A stretch of DNA of 64,000 nt, taken from contig JAEUPP010000035.1 in NCBI GenBank assembly GCA_016790075.1, positions 24,092 to 88,091 on the forward strand, written 5' to 3'. Both the position numbers and the translations under genes were made by a program. The stretch comes from Rhodanobacteraceae bacterium. Lineage in GTDB: Bacteria > Pseudomonadota > Gammaproteobacteria > Xanthomonadales > Rhodanobacteraceae. A model generated the notes under the pieces. That model was not told the origin of the DNA. It did no database searches and worked only from the letters and a program-made list of their open reading frames with translations. Of this stretch, positions 56,519-64,000 are shown piece after piece (the first letter of the stretch is position 1; every line of letters begins with the position of its first letter).

Positions 56519-58267
56519 ATGGCGTGGATTCTGTTGACCATTGCGCTCATCGCATTGGTGGTCGTGCATCACCGGCGGGTTTCGGACAGCAAGAAGGCAG
56601 CCAAAGCGGCGGAAGAAGCTAAGCGAGACGCTGACGAATCCGCGCATCGCTTTCGACAGCAAATAGAGGCGCTCAACGAAGAGCTGGTCAGCCTGCGTCC
56701 TTTCAAGAACGTTCGCGACGCGATGGCGGCAACCGCCGTTCTTCGCGCGGAAGGGCAGCGAATACTGGAGCACGCGAGGCGGGAAGTTGAAGCGCTGGGA
56801 ATTACCGCCGGGGCAGATGCAAAGCGGATTCGATTCGAGGCGGCGACAGAAGCCAGCCGGATTCTTTCCGAGGCAGCGGCAGAAGCAAGCCGGCTTCGCT
56901 CCGAGTCAGTAGCAGAGTCAAACTCGCTCAAGCTCGACGCGAAAACCTCGCACGCAATGGCCCAAGCGAAGATCGTTTCGCTGATCCAGAGTGCCAATAC
57001 GCGCGCTGAAGCCATCATTGCCGAAGCCGAAGCTCGTGCGAAAGAAGTGGCAGGGGATGCCTATCGCGCGCTGAAAGAAGCGGATCAGCTCAAGCGCGTC
57101 ACAGTAGCAATGGAAAACGTTATCGACGGCTACGGAGATCGCTATCTCGTGCCGACGTGCAGCTTGCTCGATCAACTCGGCGAAACATACGGATTCGATG
57201 AGGCGGGCCGAGAACTGACGGCGTCGAGAGAGATGTCACGTAACCTGGTCACTTCAGGTCGGGCTGCCGAGTGCGACTACGTCGAGACGAATCGCCGCGA
57301 GACCGCATTGCGGTTTGTCCTCGACGCCTTCAACGGCAAAGTCGACACCATTCTGGCGCGCGCCAAGTCCGACAACGCGGGAACACTGGAGCAACGAATC
57401 AAGGACGCTTTCTCACTGGTGAACCACAACGGCGCTGCGTTCCGGAATGCTCGAATCAGTCCGGACTATCTTTCCTCACGACTCAAGGAGCTGAAGTGGG
57501 CGGCGTCGGTACAGGCTCTGAGAGAGCGCGAGAAAGAAGAGCAAAGACGAATCCGCGAACAGATTCGCGAGGAAGAAAAGGCGCAGCGAGAGATTGAGCG
57601 GGCTCTGAAGGACGCAGCCAAGGAGGAGGAATTCTTGCAGAAGGCGCTTCAAAAAGTGCAGGACCAAGTCGCCAAAGCCAACGAAGAGCAGCGTGCAGGA
57701 TTCGAGGAAAAATTACTGGAACTACAAGGCAAGCTGGCTGATGCTGAGGCCAAGAACCAGCGAGCGCTCTCGATGGCTCAGCAGACCAAGGCTGGGCACG
57801 TCTACGTGATTTCAAACGTCGGTTCATTCGGCGAGGACGTCTTGAAAGTTGGAATGACAAGACGTCTGGAGCCAGCGGATCGTATTCGCGAACTGGGCGA
57901 CGCGAGCGTGCCGTTCGGTTTCGACATTCACGCAATGATCTGGACGGACGACGCGCCTGCCTTGGAGCGAGAACTGCATAGGCGCTTCGTTCGAAGCCAA
58001 ATCAACAAGGTCAATCCGCGCAAGGAGTTCTTTCGCATCCCTTTGAGCGCGGTAAGAGAATCCGTGAGCACGATGGGGCTCGAGGCCGTCTGGACAATCA
58101 GTGCCGAGGCGACTCAGTATCGCGAAACGCTGGCCATCGAGAAGTCGCTGCAGGCCAATACTCCCGCCGCTCAAGACTGGTTGAGGGGGCAATTGCAATT
58201 CAATCCAGATATTGTTTCCGATGTTGCGGAAAGCGACCCGGGCGTCGGCGAGGCAGCAATGGTATAG
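56519..58267 (+). CDS. Membrane-anchored DUF4041-GIY-YIG nuclease (SNIPE-like)
   Basis: The 582 residues comprise one N-terminal membrane helix (about 3-16), a long Ala/Glu coiled coil (about 20-190), a DUF4041-type region (about 195-345), a second coiled coil (about 345-425) and a T5orf172/Mug113 GIY-YIG nuclease domain (about 425-520) with HVYVIS, KVGMTRR and the Glu of ALERELHRRF. This is the architecture of SNIPE, a membrane nuclease reported to cut phage DNA during injection. Function here is inferred. It is followed by a TIR gene; codon use is less GC-rich than in the backbone. Confidence 0.8.
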   Translation: MAWILLTIALIALVVVHHRRVSDSKKAAKAAEEAKRDADESAHRFRQQIEALNEELVSLRPFKNVRDAMAATAVLRAEGQRILEHARREVEALGITAGADAKRIRFEAATEASRILSEAAAEASRLRSESVAESNSLKLDAKTSHAMAQAKIVSLIQSANTRAEAIIAEAEARAKEVAGDAYRALKEADQLKRVTVAMENVIDGYGDRYLVPTCSLLDQLGETYGFDEAGRELTASREMSRNLVTSGRAAECDYVETNRRETALRFVLDAFNGKVDTILARAKSDNAGTLEQRIKDAFSLVNHNGAAFRNARISPDYLSSRLKELKWAASVQALREREKEEQRRIREQIREEEKAQREIERALKDAAKEEEFLQKALQKVQDQVAKANEEQRAGFEEKLLELQGKLADAEAKNQRALSMAQQTKAGHVYVISNVGSFGEDVLKVGMTRRLEPADRIRELGDASVPFGFDIHAMIWTDDAPALERELHRRFVRSQINKVNPRKEFFRIPLSAVRESVSTMGLEAVWTISAEATQYRETLAIEKSLQANTPAAQDWLRGQLQFNPDIVSDVAESDPGVGEAAMV

Positions 58268-58676
58268 GGTCTCTGCGCGCGTTTAAAGGGAAAAGTTATC
58301 GGTCAAGAATGCTTAGATTAGAATATAGTAATTTACACTTGTCGTTAATGTAGATATAAAAACAAATGTAATCGTGGTCTGGTTGGCTTTCGTGGAGTTT
58401 CAATGAGGCTGGAATTTGACCTGGTCCCGTTATTCTGAGAAGTCCCGGATTGCGCGTCACGTCCGCCTCATCCGTTATGCCTTCATCCTGCCGTACTAAC
58501 TCAGACGATCCGCCATTGCCGAAGTAACGGAGGTGTCGTGGACAAGCCATGCGCTGGAGAGCGTCGAAGAATGGCGCAGCGGTTAGTAGGAGCGTTCTTG
58601 AGATTCAGGTGATACTGGAAATATTGTGCCCCGATCTGGGGTGTGAATTGAAATTGGATACGGGAACTCAAACATC
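58268..58676. other. AT-rich spacer in the candidate defence island
   Basis: 409 bases, with 58300-58380 markedly AT-rich (for example TAGAATATAGTAATTTACAC) against a GC-rich genome. No gene is supported. It may hold the promoter of the TIR gene and signals recent acquisition. Confidence 0.55.
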
Positions 58677-59552
58677 ATGCGCAATAGCATCTTCCTCAGC
58701 CACAACGAGGCAGACAAGCCATTTGCCCGACGCCTCGCGGCAGATCTTGAACACCAAGGAATCCGATGCTGGCTGGATGAAGCCGAGATCAGGGTCGGCG
58801 AGTCCCTGATCGAGAAGATTCGGGACGGAATCGACAACATGGAGTATGTGGTCGTAATCCTGTCGCCAGACTCCGTTGCTTCACCGTGGGTGCAGCGCGA
58901 GGTTGATGTCGCTATGAATCAGGAGATTCAAGGTCGTCGCGTGAAGGTTCTTCCCGTCATGTACCGAGAGTGCGCCTTGCCCGGCTTTCTTCTTGGTAAG
59001 AAGTACGCGAACTTCACCGAGAGCGCGAAGTACGACGCGGCGTTCGAGGGACTCGTCAAGGATATTGGGGTTGTATTCAATAGACGCGCGTTCAATCCTG
59101 ATGGGGCAGCCGGGACTCTCGGCCGTGCCTTGGACAAAGCGTGGAAGGGTGCACTTCCGGTGCTGTTTCGGCCCTTCCATCGACCGTTCCAGTACATCGG
59201 GATGTCGATTCAAGACGCTGCACGGGCTACTGACGGTACGCCCAATGACGTTGGGAACATCATCATCGACACCGATGACTGCCACATGTGTCTTACCGCC
59301 GAAGGAAACTACGTCAGCTTCGTCGAAGTTGATCTGAAAGCCACCGCACCACACTACCAGAATCAAGAGTTCGACTCAGAGGCCGTTCTCGGCGCGTTTA
59401 GCGTGGGATTGAACGAACTGGAACTGGTCCGGAAGCAGACTCACTGCCATACCTACTACGACCACAAGAAGAGACTCAAGATCACCGTTTCCTGTCTCTA
59501 CGACGAGGCTCCGATTTCAGTCGGGTTTGGTTCCAAGTATTACGGCATGTGA
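58677..59552 (+). CDS. TIR-domain protein with uncharacterised C-terminal domain
   Basis: The N-terminal TIR domain (about 1-130) has SIFLSHNEADKPFARRL (box 1), CWLDEAEIRVGESL and SPWVQRE, where Glu75 aligns with the catalytic glutamate of NAD+-cleaving TIRs (Glu642 in SARM1). Residues 150-291 form a second domain with Cys/His-containing stretches (DTDDCHMCLTAEGNYV, KQTHCHTYYDHKKRL) that I do not recognise and that may sense a trigger. Bacterial TIR proteins often serve in abortive phage defence. The ribosome site is weak (GGGAAC). Lower GC than the backbone. Confidence 0.85.
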   Translation: MRNSIFLSHNEADKPFARRLAADLEHQGIRCWLDEAEIRVGESLIEKIRDGIDNMEYVVVILSPDSVASPWVQREVDVAMNQEIQGRRVKVLPVMYRECALPGFLLGKKYANFTESAKYDAAFEGLVKDIGVVFNRRAFNPDGAAGTLGRALDKAWKGALPVLFRPFHRPFQYIGMSIQDAARATDGTPNDVGNIIIDTDDCHMCLTAEGNYVSFVEVDLKATAPHYQNQEFDSEAVLGAFSVGLNELELVRKQTHCHTYYDHKKRLKITVSCLYDEAPISVGFGSKYYGM

Positions 59553-59752
59553 ACCCGGTCAACGGGTTCAGGTTGAGACACGCCCGGGAAACGGGCCAGG
59601 TTAACTTAGGAGTCGTGAGTAAGGCCGAGAGCAGCATTGTTCCACCGCTGGTTGTGGCTGGAGCGATGCCATACCGCGCATCACTCCACAAATGTGATGC
59701 AGACAAGTAAACTCCGCGCACTCAGGGGATTTTTTAAGAAAATGGAGTTTCG

Positions 59753-60646
59753 ATGAGCAGTAAATTCAAGGTCCTGGCCGCTTTCGCGGCCATGTTCTTT
59801 GTCGGTCATGCCGCCCACGCCGCAACCGTACAGTGCGTCAACTGCAGCGATGCGCAGCTATACAATACGGCCCGCACGCTCGGCGCGAGTTCGACGGCTC
59901 ACATCGTTTGGGATCCAGCCGATGGCGACGTAAGGCGTTACCGCAACTATTGCGGCTCTGCCCCTAATGGCACGTCACCGGGTACGAAATCCAGCACGAC
60001 GACGGCGGCTGCCTGCAACTTGCAGACCGAAGAGCATCAGGTCACGTCCGAGCTGGTCGGCGTCGCTAGTGCCATGAGCCAGATTTGGCGGCACACCGGC
60101 GGCACGTTCAAGGCCGACATTACCGCCGAGATTGGTGGTATCTCTTACCCCTCCTACTACCCGCGCAAGCCGAGCGCACACGATTTTCAGACGGATTTGC
60201 AGCTTCAGGGGGAAATTCTCGACCTGGCCAGCACCGAAGACATTTTCGGCTATTCCACGTCCTCCCTGGGCACAGCTCTAACGTTTATCGGCTCACACAT
60301 CGATGCTTTCCTGTCGATGAAGCAGGGCGTTTTCGTCACCATCAGACTCAAGTTCCTTGACGGTTCCAGCGTCAAGGTGCTGGTCAAGCTCGGCGAGGTA
60401 ACGACCTACGTCAAGAACACGGCCCGCGACAGTAGTGGCCATGTCCTTCCCGACCCGGACTACGGCACGCCTGCCTACCCTGGCCGCTGGAACTTCGCAC
60501 CGGGGCAAAGCAGCGACATGACCCAGTTCATCGAGTACATGCGCTCCCTTGGCGTGACAATCACTAACGGCCAGTTGCCGAACGGCCAAGTCAATTGCGT
60601 CTGGACGTCGACCAACAACACGACGACGTGCTATATCCCGCGCTAA
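59753..60646 (+). CDS. Secreted protein of unknown function
   Basis: The 297 residues begin with a signal peptide (about 1-23, HAAHAA) and a CVNCSD motif just after it, with further Cys in YCGSAP, AACNLQ and the C-terminal VNCVWTSTNNTTTCYIPR, suggesting disulfides. No domain is recognised. AATGGAG precedes ATG 59753 and an intrinsic terminator follows, so it is a monocistronic unit. Confidence 0.7.
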   Translation: MSSKFKVLAAFAAMFFVGHAAHAATVQCVNCSDAQLYNTARTLGASSTAHIVWDPADGDVRRYRNYCGSAPNGTSPGTKSSTTTAAACNLQTEEHQVTSELVGVASAMSQIWRHTGGTFKADITAEIGGISYPSYYPRKPSAHDFQTDLQLQGEILDLASTEDIFGYSTSSLGTALTFIGSHIDAFLSMKQGVFVTIRLKFLDGSSVKVLVKLGEVTTYVKNTARDSSGHVLPDPDYGTPAYPGRWNFAPGQSSDMTQFIEYMRSLGVTITNGQLPNGQVNCVWTSTNNTTTCYIPR

Positions 60647-60669
60647 GCATTTTTTAACGCGCCTCAAGA

Positions 60670-60702
60670 AAATGCCAGCATGGAAAACATGCTGGCATTT
60701 TT
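60670..60702 (+). terminator. Intrinsic terminator after the secreted protein gene
   Basis: AAATGCCAGCATG and CATGCTGGCATTT form a 13-bp stem around GAAAA, followed by TTC. It lies 24 bases after the stop codon. Confidence 0.85.
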
Positions 60703-60754
60703 CATGATGGCCTTGGGAAAATGGGGGTTGAGATACGCCCACGCCCACGCCGCC

Positions 60755-60889
60755 TCACACCCCCTCAACCGGGCACCCCACCTCAGCCCTCCTGGCCCGC
60801 ACCAACGCCGGCAAACACTCCACCAGAAAATCCGCAACCGCCCGCACGGCCGGCAGCCTTCCACGGCGCGACAGATAGACCAGATGCAG
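60755..60889 (-). pseudogene. C-terminal fragment of a LysR-type regulator
   Basis: On the minus strand LHLVYLSRRGRLPAVRAVAD and FLVECLPALVRA form the end of a LysR substrate-binding domain, running to TGA 60757-60755. Everything upstream is replaced at about 60890 by the transposase-associated repeat. It has no start or DNA-binding domain. Confidence 0.6.
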
Positions 60890-60894
60890 GAACA

Positions 60895-61032
60895 CGCAAG
60901 GACACCCACAATATCTCACCCAACCGCAGGTCATCTGCCATCGGCGAGATTGTGTGGCCAGCCTGTCGAGTCAGGCCCACGGCGAATAAGCTTCGCCCGC
61001 AGTTGATCCTCGATCGCGCGCTTCAGATATCC
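60895..61032 (-). repeat. 137-bp transposase-associated sequence, copy A
   Basis: Runs from CAAGGACACCCACAAT to CGCTTCAGATATCC and is colinear, with many substitutions in the middle, with 63864-64000. It directly follows a transposase-like remnant on the minus strand and abuts the LysR fragment, so it looks like the 3' end of a mobile element. Confidence 0.65.
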
Positions 61033-61345
61033 GGATCACTCGGGTTCACCGGATTTTCTCAAGCCACCGGGCAAAACCAATGCCACGCAGCCACCGCTGA
61101 CCCAGATCTCCGGCCGTAGCAATCAGATCCTGGGCATCTCCCACGACACGCCAGTAGCGCGAACCCACTGCCTTGACGCGTACCGGCCAGCGGCCAGTGC
61201 TCTTCTCGATTCGCCGGACGATCAGTGGCGCCTCTTCGGAAACAGTCCCGCACGTGCCATCCCTCAGCTGCCTTGCGGTCCACTCCACCAGTTCCAGATA
61301 GTCACGCAACCGGATGCCCGGCTGCGCCGGCGAGATCGTCGCCAC
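60971..61345 (-). pseudogene. C-terminal remnant of a Y1/REP-type transposase-like gene
   Basis: RLRDYLELVEWTARQLRDG, EEAPLIVRRIEKSTGRWPVR and DLGQRWLRGIGFARWLEKIR resemble the C-terminal part of tyrosine-type REP-associated transposases of Xanthomonadales. A TGA at 61048-61046 follows, but the frame can be read on as ISEARDRGSTAGEAYSPWA to TGA 60973-60971, matching the partial frame at the window edge. The Tyr/HUH catalytic part is absent, so this is a decayed copy. Confidence 0.5.
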
Positions 61346-61411
61346 CCGTGGGCTGCATCACACCCTCAGGCGCTGATCGTGGCACGCGCATGCCCACAGG
61401 CCGACGCCGCA

Positions 61412-62923
61412 CTACTGGAAGCCGTTAGCGAAGATGACTTCCGCAGATGGAGCGCGATAGGCACCAAAACTGTAACTGCCCGTGCGCGGGAGTCCGTCGA
61501 AATCGCTGTCGACAACACCGCTGAGGTTTACCCCATTGCTGGCCGCGGGCGAATTCGCATTCAGATGAAAATCGTTTTGCGCCGCGGCGACATAACCAGC
61601 GCTGGCCAGGGAGGGAAAAAAGAGATTGTCACCTGCTATTCCGGGAACACAGGCCGTACCTCCGTTGCCGGAAACATAAGCCGATGCGTAGCTCGTTATC
61701 AGATTGTTCCTGAGGAACACGGTCTTCAGGTTGCTGCACAGCATGTAGATGGCTTCGGCCGTCGATGAGACCACCGTGTTGTTGTAGATGTGGGTATGGG
61801 GCAGATCCAGCGCCAGATTGACATCGGTATTGCGCAGCAGCATCAGACCGACTCGCGCATTGACGACAACGTTATTGGTGATGAAGCTGCCGCCGAGTCC
61901 CTGGTATTTGATGCCCTGGCTGGCCCAGGCGACAGGCGCGCCGTTCTCGATCCAGTTGGCGTTGACGGTTGCCTTGGTTCCGTTGCCGATCTGTATCCCT
62001 GCTGCATGAAAATCGAGCGCCGGCGTACTGCGCATGCCGTAGGACCGGATGACGTTGTTGTTGATCTGAGTCCACTCCAGCGAGCCCCCCACTTGAATAG
62101 CATCGTTCCCGGTGTTCTCGACGCGATTGTTGGTGACAACCACATTGATCAGATCAGCTTCGATCCATGTCTGGTTGGTGCTGCTGCAGAAAAAACCCGG
62201 CGTATAGCTGTTGGCCACGACCCATCCGTTGTGCGAAGTACCCAGATACATTCCCTCGTTTGCCGTGTCATGCACGTAGTTGTCATGAACCCGGGTGTTG
62301 TATTGCGTGAACGTGCCGCGCCGCCAGTTGCCTGTCGCGCAGTCGGGGTAAGTCTTGATGGAAATTCCGGTGCCGCCGGTCAGTATCGGTACCCCGTTTG
62401 CATCGAAGGTGACAGGATTGCCCTTGGCTTCGACACGGTTTACTTCGATATCGGAGCTGCCGCGGGTGAACTCGACCATGTATCCCTGGCCGCTGGCATT
62501 GCTGTTGTGGGCAACGATGCCGTAGCGCGTATCCGGGTCGCCCGAGCCGGTGAATCGAATGTAGCGGGCGTTGTAGAACGTGACCGCGCTGCCACCGTTG
62601 TTTGAGAACGTGGCCTTCCCGCTACCGCAATTGGTAATGGTGACCGGCGCATCGCTGAGTCCCTGCAACGCATTTGAAAACAGACTTCGGTAGTTGCCCG
62701 CCGGAATACAGAGTTTTTTCCCGGCAAATCGAGCAGGCGGCTGATTCGTTTCTATGAGAACGATGTCGCCGGCACTGTTGGCGGCAAGCACGACATCGCA
62801 GCCGCCTGCGGCCACCGTGCAGGCGAGACCCGCTGCCGGCGGCTCTGCCAGCACCACCTTGCTGACAGACAGCGTCAGCAGCCCGATACCGCCGCGTAAA
62901 ACCAGTACCAATAAGTCCGACAT
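61412..62923 (-). CDS. Secreted right-handed beta-helix protein
   Basis: From ATG 62923 (GAGGAACAT upstream) it has 503 residues: a signal peptide (about 1-27, ending VLAEPP) then parallel beta-helix coils rich in Asn (VVTNNRVENTGNDAIQVGG, TQINNNVIRSYG, HIYNNTVVSSTAEAIYM), as in pectate-lyase-like and NosD-type proteins. The segment NSPAASNGVNL...DFDGLPRTGSYSFGAYR is the usual close of such helices. It ends AEVIFANGFQ. It could be a polysaccharide-active enzyme; substrate unknown. Confidence 0.82.
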   Translation of the reverse strand: MSDLLVLVLRGGIGLLTLSVSKVVLAEPPAAGLACTVAAGGCDVVLAANSAGDIVLIETNQPPARFAGKKLCIPAGNYRSLFSNALQGLSDAPVTITNCGSGKATFSNNGGSAVTFYNARYIRFTGSGDPDTRYGIVAHNSNASGQGYMVEFTRGSSDIEVNRVEAKGNPVTFDANGVPILTGGTGISIKTYPDCATGNWRRGTFTQYNTRVHDNYVHDTANEGMYLGTSHNGWVVANSYTPGFFCSSTNQTWIEADLINVVVTNNRVENTGNDAIQVGGSLEWTQINNNVIRSYGMRSTPALDFHAAGIQIGNGTKATVNANWIENGAPVAWASQGIKYQGLGGSFITNNVVVNARVGLMLLRNTDVNLALDLPHTHIYNNTVVSSTAEAIYMLCSNLKTVFLRNNLITSYASAYVSGNGGTACVPGIAGDNLFFPSLASAGYVAAAQNDFHLNANSPAASNGVNLSGVVDSDFDGLPRTGSYSFGAYRAPSAEVIFANGFQ

Positions 62924-63174
62924 ATGTTCCTCGCCACTTGCGTTGGCACGGTAAGCGTTATATCGACACGTCGGCGGGGCGCCGTACGGGCGGTCGTCAT
63001 TTGCCCACACAGCGCCTCGCCACCCCCAAGTTTGCAGCCAATTGTCCGCACCTGCCAGAAAAATGCGGCGGAGTAGCGAGTCACCGACATATCGAACGCA
63101 CCCGCCCGCGGGCCGGGCAATGCAAGGCCCACCCGAGCAAAGCGCGTTGTCGTACGACATGACCCCTCGCCGGG

Positions 63175-63732
63175 TCAGCGAGCGCGCCGGTAGTGCAGGG
63201 CGACAGCCCCACTGCGGAGCGGCTTCGCAGAAATCAATTCTAGCCGCCGCGTGCAGGGCAGCCCGCTCTCGTGCAGGGTCGGACCGTGGCCGGCGATCCT
63301 GGGGTGGACGAGTAGCCTGTACTCGTCGATGAGATCTAGCCGGTCCAGTTGGGTCGCGAGCTTGCCGCTACCGAGGAGTACGCCGTCCGAGGTCGCGTCT
63401 TTGAGATTCTGTACGCCTACGCGCAGGTCGCCAGTGATGTGGTGGCTGTTGGTCCACGGGAAATCCTTCCGCGTCGAGGACACCACGTACTTCGGCTTGG
63501 CCTCGAGCTTGACCGCCCATTCACGCATCGCCGTCGGCGCCTTTGCGTCGCCGCGGGCGACAGCTGGCCAGTAACTCTCCATCATCTCGTAGGTGACACG
63601 GCCCCACAGCATCGCCCCGGCCTCGTCCATGAGGCGGGTGAAGAAGGCGTGTGTCTCGTCGTCGGCGATTCCTTCCTGGTGGTCGACGCAGCCGTCCAGG
63701 GTGACGTTGATACCGAAGGTCAAGAGCCCCAT
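63175..63732 (-). CDS. DHFR-like (RibD C-terminal domain) reductase
   Basis: The 185 residues match the dihydrofolate-reductase-fold family of YwjB/YyaP type: NVTLDGCVDHQEG at the start, GRVTYEMMESYWP, and GVLLGSGKLATQLDRLDLIDEYRLLVHP near the C terminus. Such proteins bind NADPH; physiological substrates are mostly unknown. ATG 63732 has GGAGGGAACC upstream. Monocistronic. Confidence 0.85.
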   Translation of the reverse strand: MGLLTFGINVTLDGCVDHQEGIADDETHAFFTRLMDEAGAMLWGRVTYEMMESYWPAVARGDAKAPTAMREWAVKLEAKPKYVVSSTRKDFPWTNSHHITGDLRVGVQNLKDATSDGVLLGSGKLATQLDRLDLIDEYRLLVHPRIAGHGPTLHESGLPCTRRLELISAKPLRSGAVALHYRRAR

Positions 63733-63863
63733 GGTTCCCTCCGTTCGAGATACGCGACGACTCGATTGCCGCCTGGCTCCAAGGGTACAAGCCCAATTCG
63801 CGGGGCGCCCACCCGGTGTCGCCTAAGGAGACTCAAGGACACCCACGACAAGGCTCTAAGACT

Positions 63864-64000
63864 CAAGGACACCCACAATACCCTATCCAACGACGATTCA
63901 TCCGCCACCGTCATCGGGACGGAGGCCGGTTTATCGAGTCAGGCCCACAGCGAATAAGCTTCGCCCACACTTGATCCTCGCTCGCGCGCTTCAGATATCC
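63864..64000 (-). repeat. 137-bp transposase-associated sequence, copy B (cut by window edge)
   Basis: Second copy of the sequence at 60895-61032, in the same orientation. At its outer end ACTCAAGGACACCCAC occurs twice, at 63831 and 63861. Confidence 0.65.
63939..64000 (-). CDS. C-terminal end of a transposase-like gene, cut by window edge
   Basis: On the minus strand the frame ISEARERGSSVGEAYSLWA runs from the edge to TGA 63941-63939. The same tail, with five changes, follows the transposase remnant at 60971. The body of the gene would lie beyond 64000. Assignment rests on this paralogy alone. Confidence 0.35.
   Translation of the reverse strand, partial: ISEARERGSSVGEAYSLWA

Noticed and set aside
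1-64000. CRISPR arrays, rRNA genes, prophage structural genes, replication origin
   Set aside because: Looked for on both strands; none seen. Only the two tRNA genes could be supported as RNA genes.

Overview
The window is high-GC DNA from a gammaproteobacterium. The housekeeping gene order and protein style fit the Xanthomonadales (Rhodanobacteraceae/Xanthomonadaceae-like), but no genus can be fixed from sequence alone. Two parts are visible: a conserved chromosomal backbone (about 1-37.9 kb, nearly all on the minus strand) and an accessory half (about 38-64 kb) rich in secreted proteins, gene fragments, mobile-element debris and candidate anti-phage genes.

Backbone. Read along the minus strand the order is rlmE-ftsH-folP // glmM // tpiA-secG-tRNA-Leu(GAG)-nuoABCDEFGHIJKLMN-tRNA-fMet-rimP-nusA-infB-rbfA-truB-rpsO-pnp, with yhbY divergent from rlmE. 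This is the ftsH-folP-glmM-secG-leuU-metY-rimP-nusA-infB-rbfA-truB-rpsO-pnp order known from Escherichia coli. Here the whole 14-gene complex I operon sits between the two tRNA genes, tpiA, an SDR gene and a 2-oxoglutarate-type oxygenase gene lie between glmM and secG, and a 4.4 kb accessory block separates folP from glmM. Two intrinsic-terminator-like hairpins lie between tRNA-fMet and rimP, matching the leader architecture through which NusA is known to limit its own operon in E. coli. The pnp operon ends at a bidirectional terminator shared with a truncated serine hydrolase gene at the left edge.

The folP-glmM block holds a secreted subtilase, an orphan MalM-like lipoprotein, a broken GH13 alpha-amylase fragment and a decayed IS91-type transposase tail.

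Right half. A BaeSR-like two-component system lies convergent with a Spy-like periplasmic protein. It is followed by a beta-propeller/di-haem/dockerin-like fusion, a 1172-residue subtilase and a beta-helical repeat protein, each with a signal peptide. Several of these secreted proteins end in a similar short aromatic/acidic tail. From about 48.7 to 53.2 kb there are integron-attC-like sites; the best, at 52742-52851, separates an ankyrin-repeat gene from a small membrane-protein gene in the way gene cassettes are arranged. An outer-membrane beta-barrel pseudogene and uncharacterised genes follow. At 56.5-59.6 kb a membrane-anchored DUF4041/GIY-YIG nuclease of SNIPE type and a TIR-domain protein with an unfamiliar C-terminal domain form a candidate defence island around an AT-rich spacer. 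The right end carries a LysR tail cut by a transposase remnant, a secreted right-handed beta-helix protein, a DHFR-like reductase, and a second copy of the transposase-associated 137 bp sequence at the window edge.
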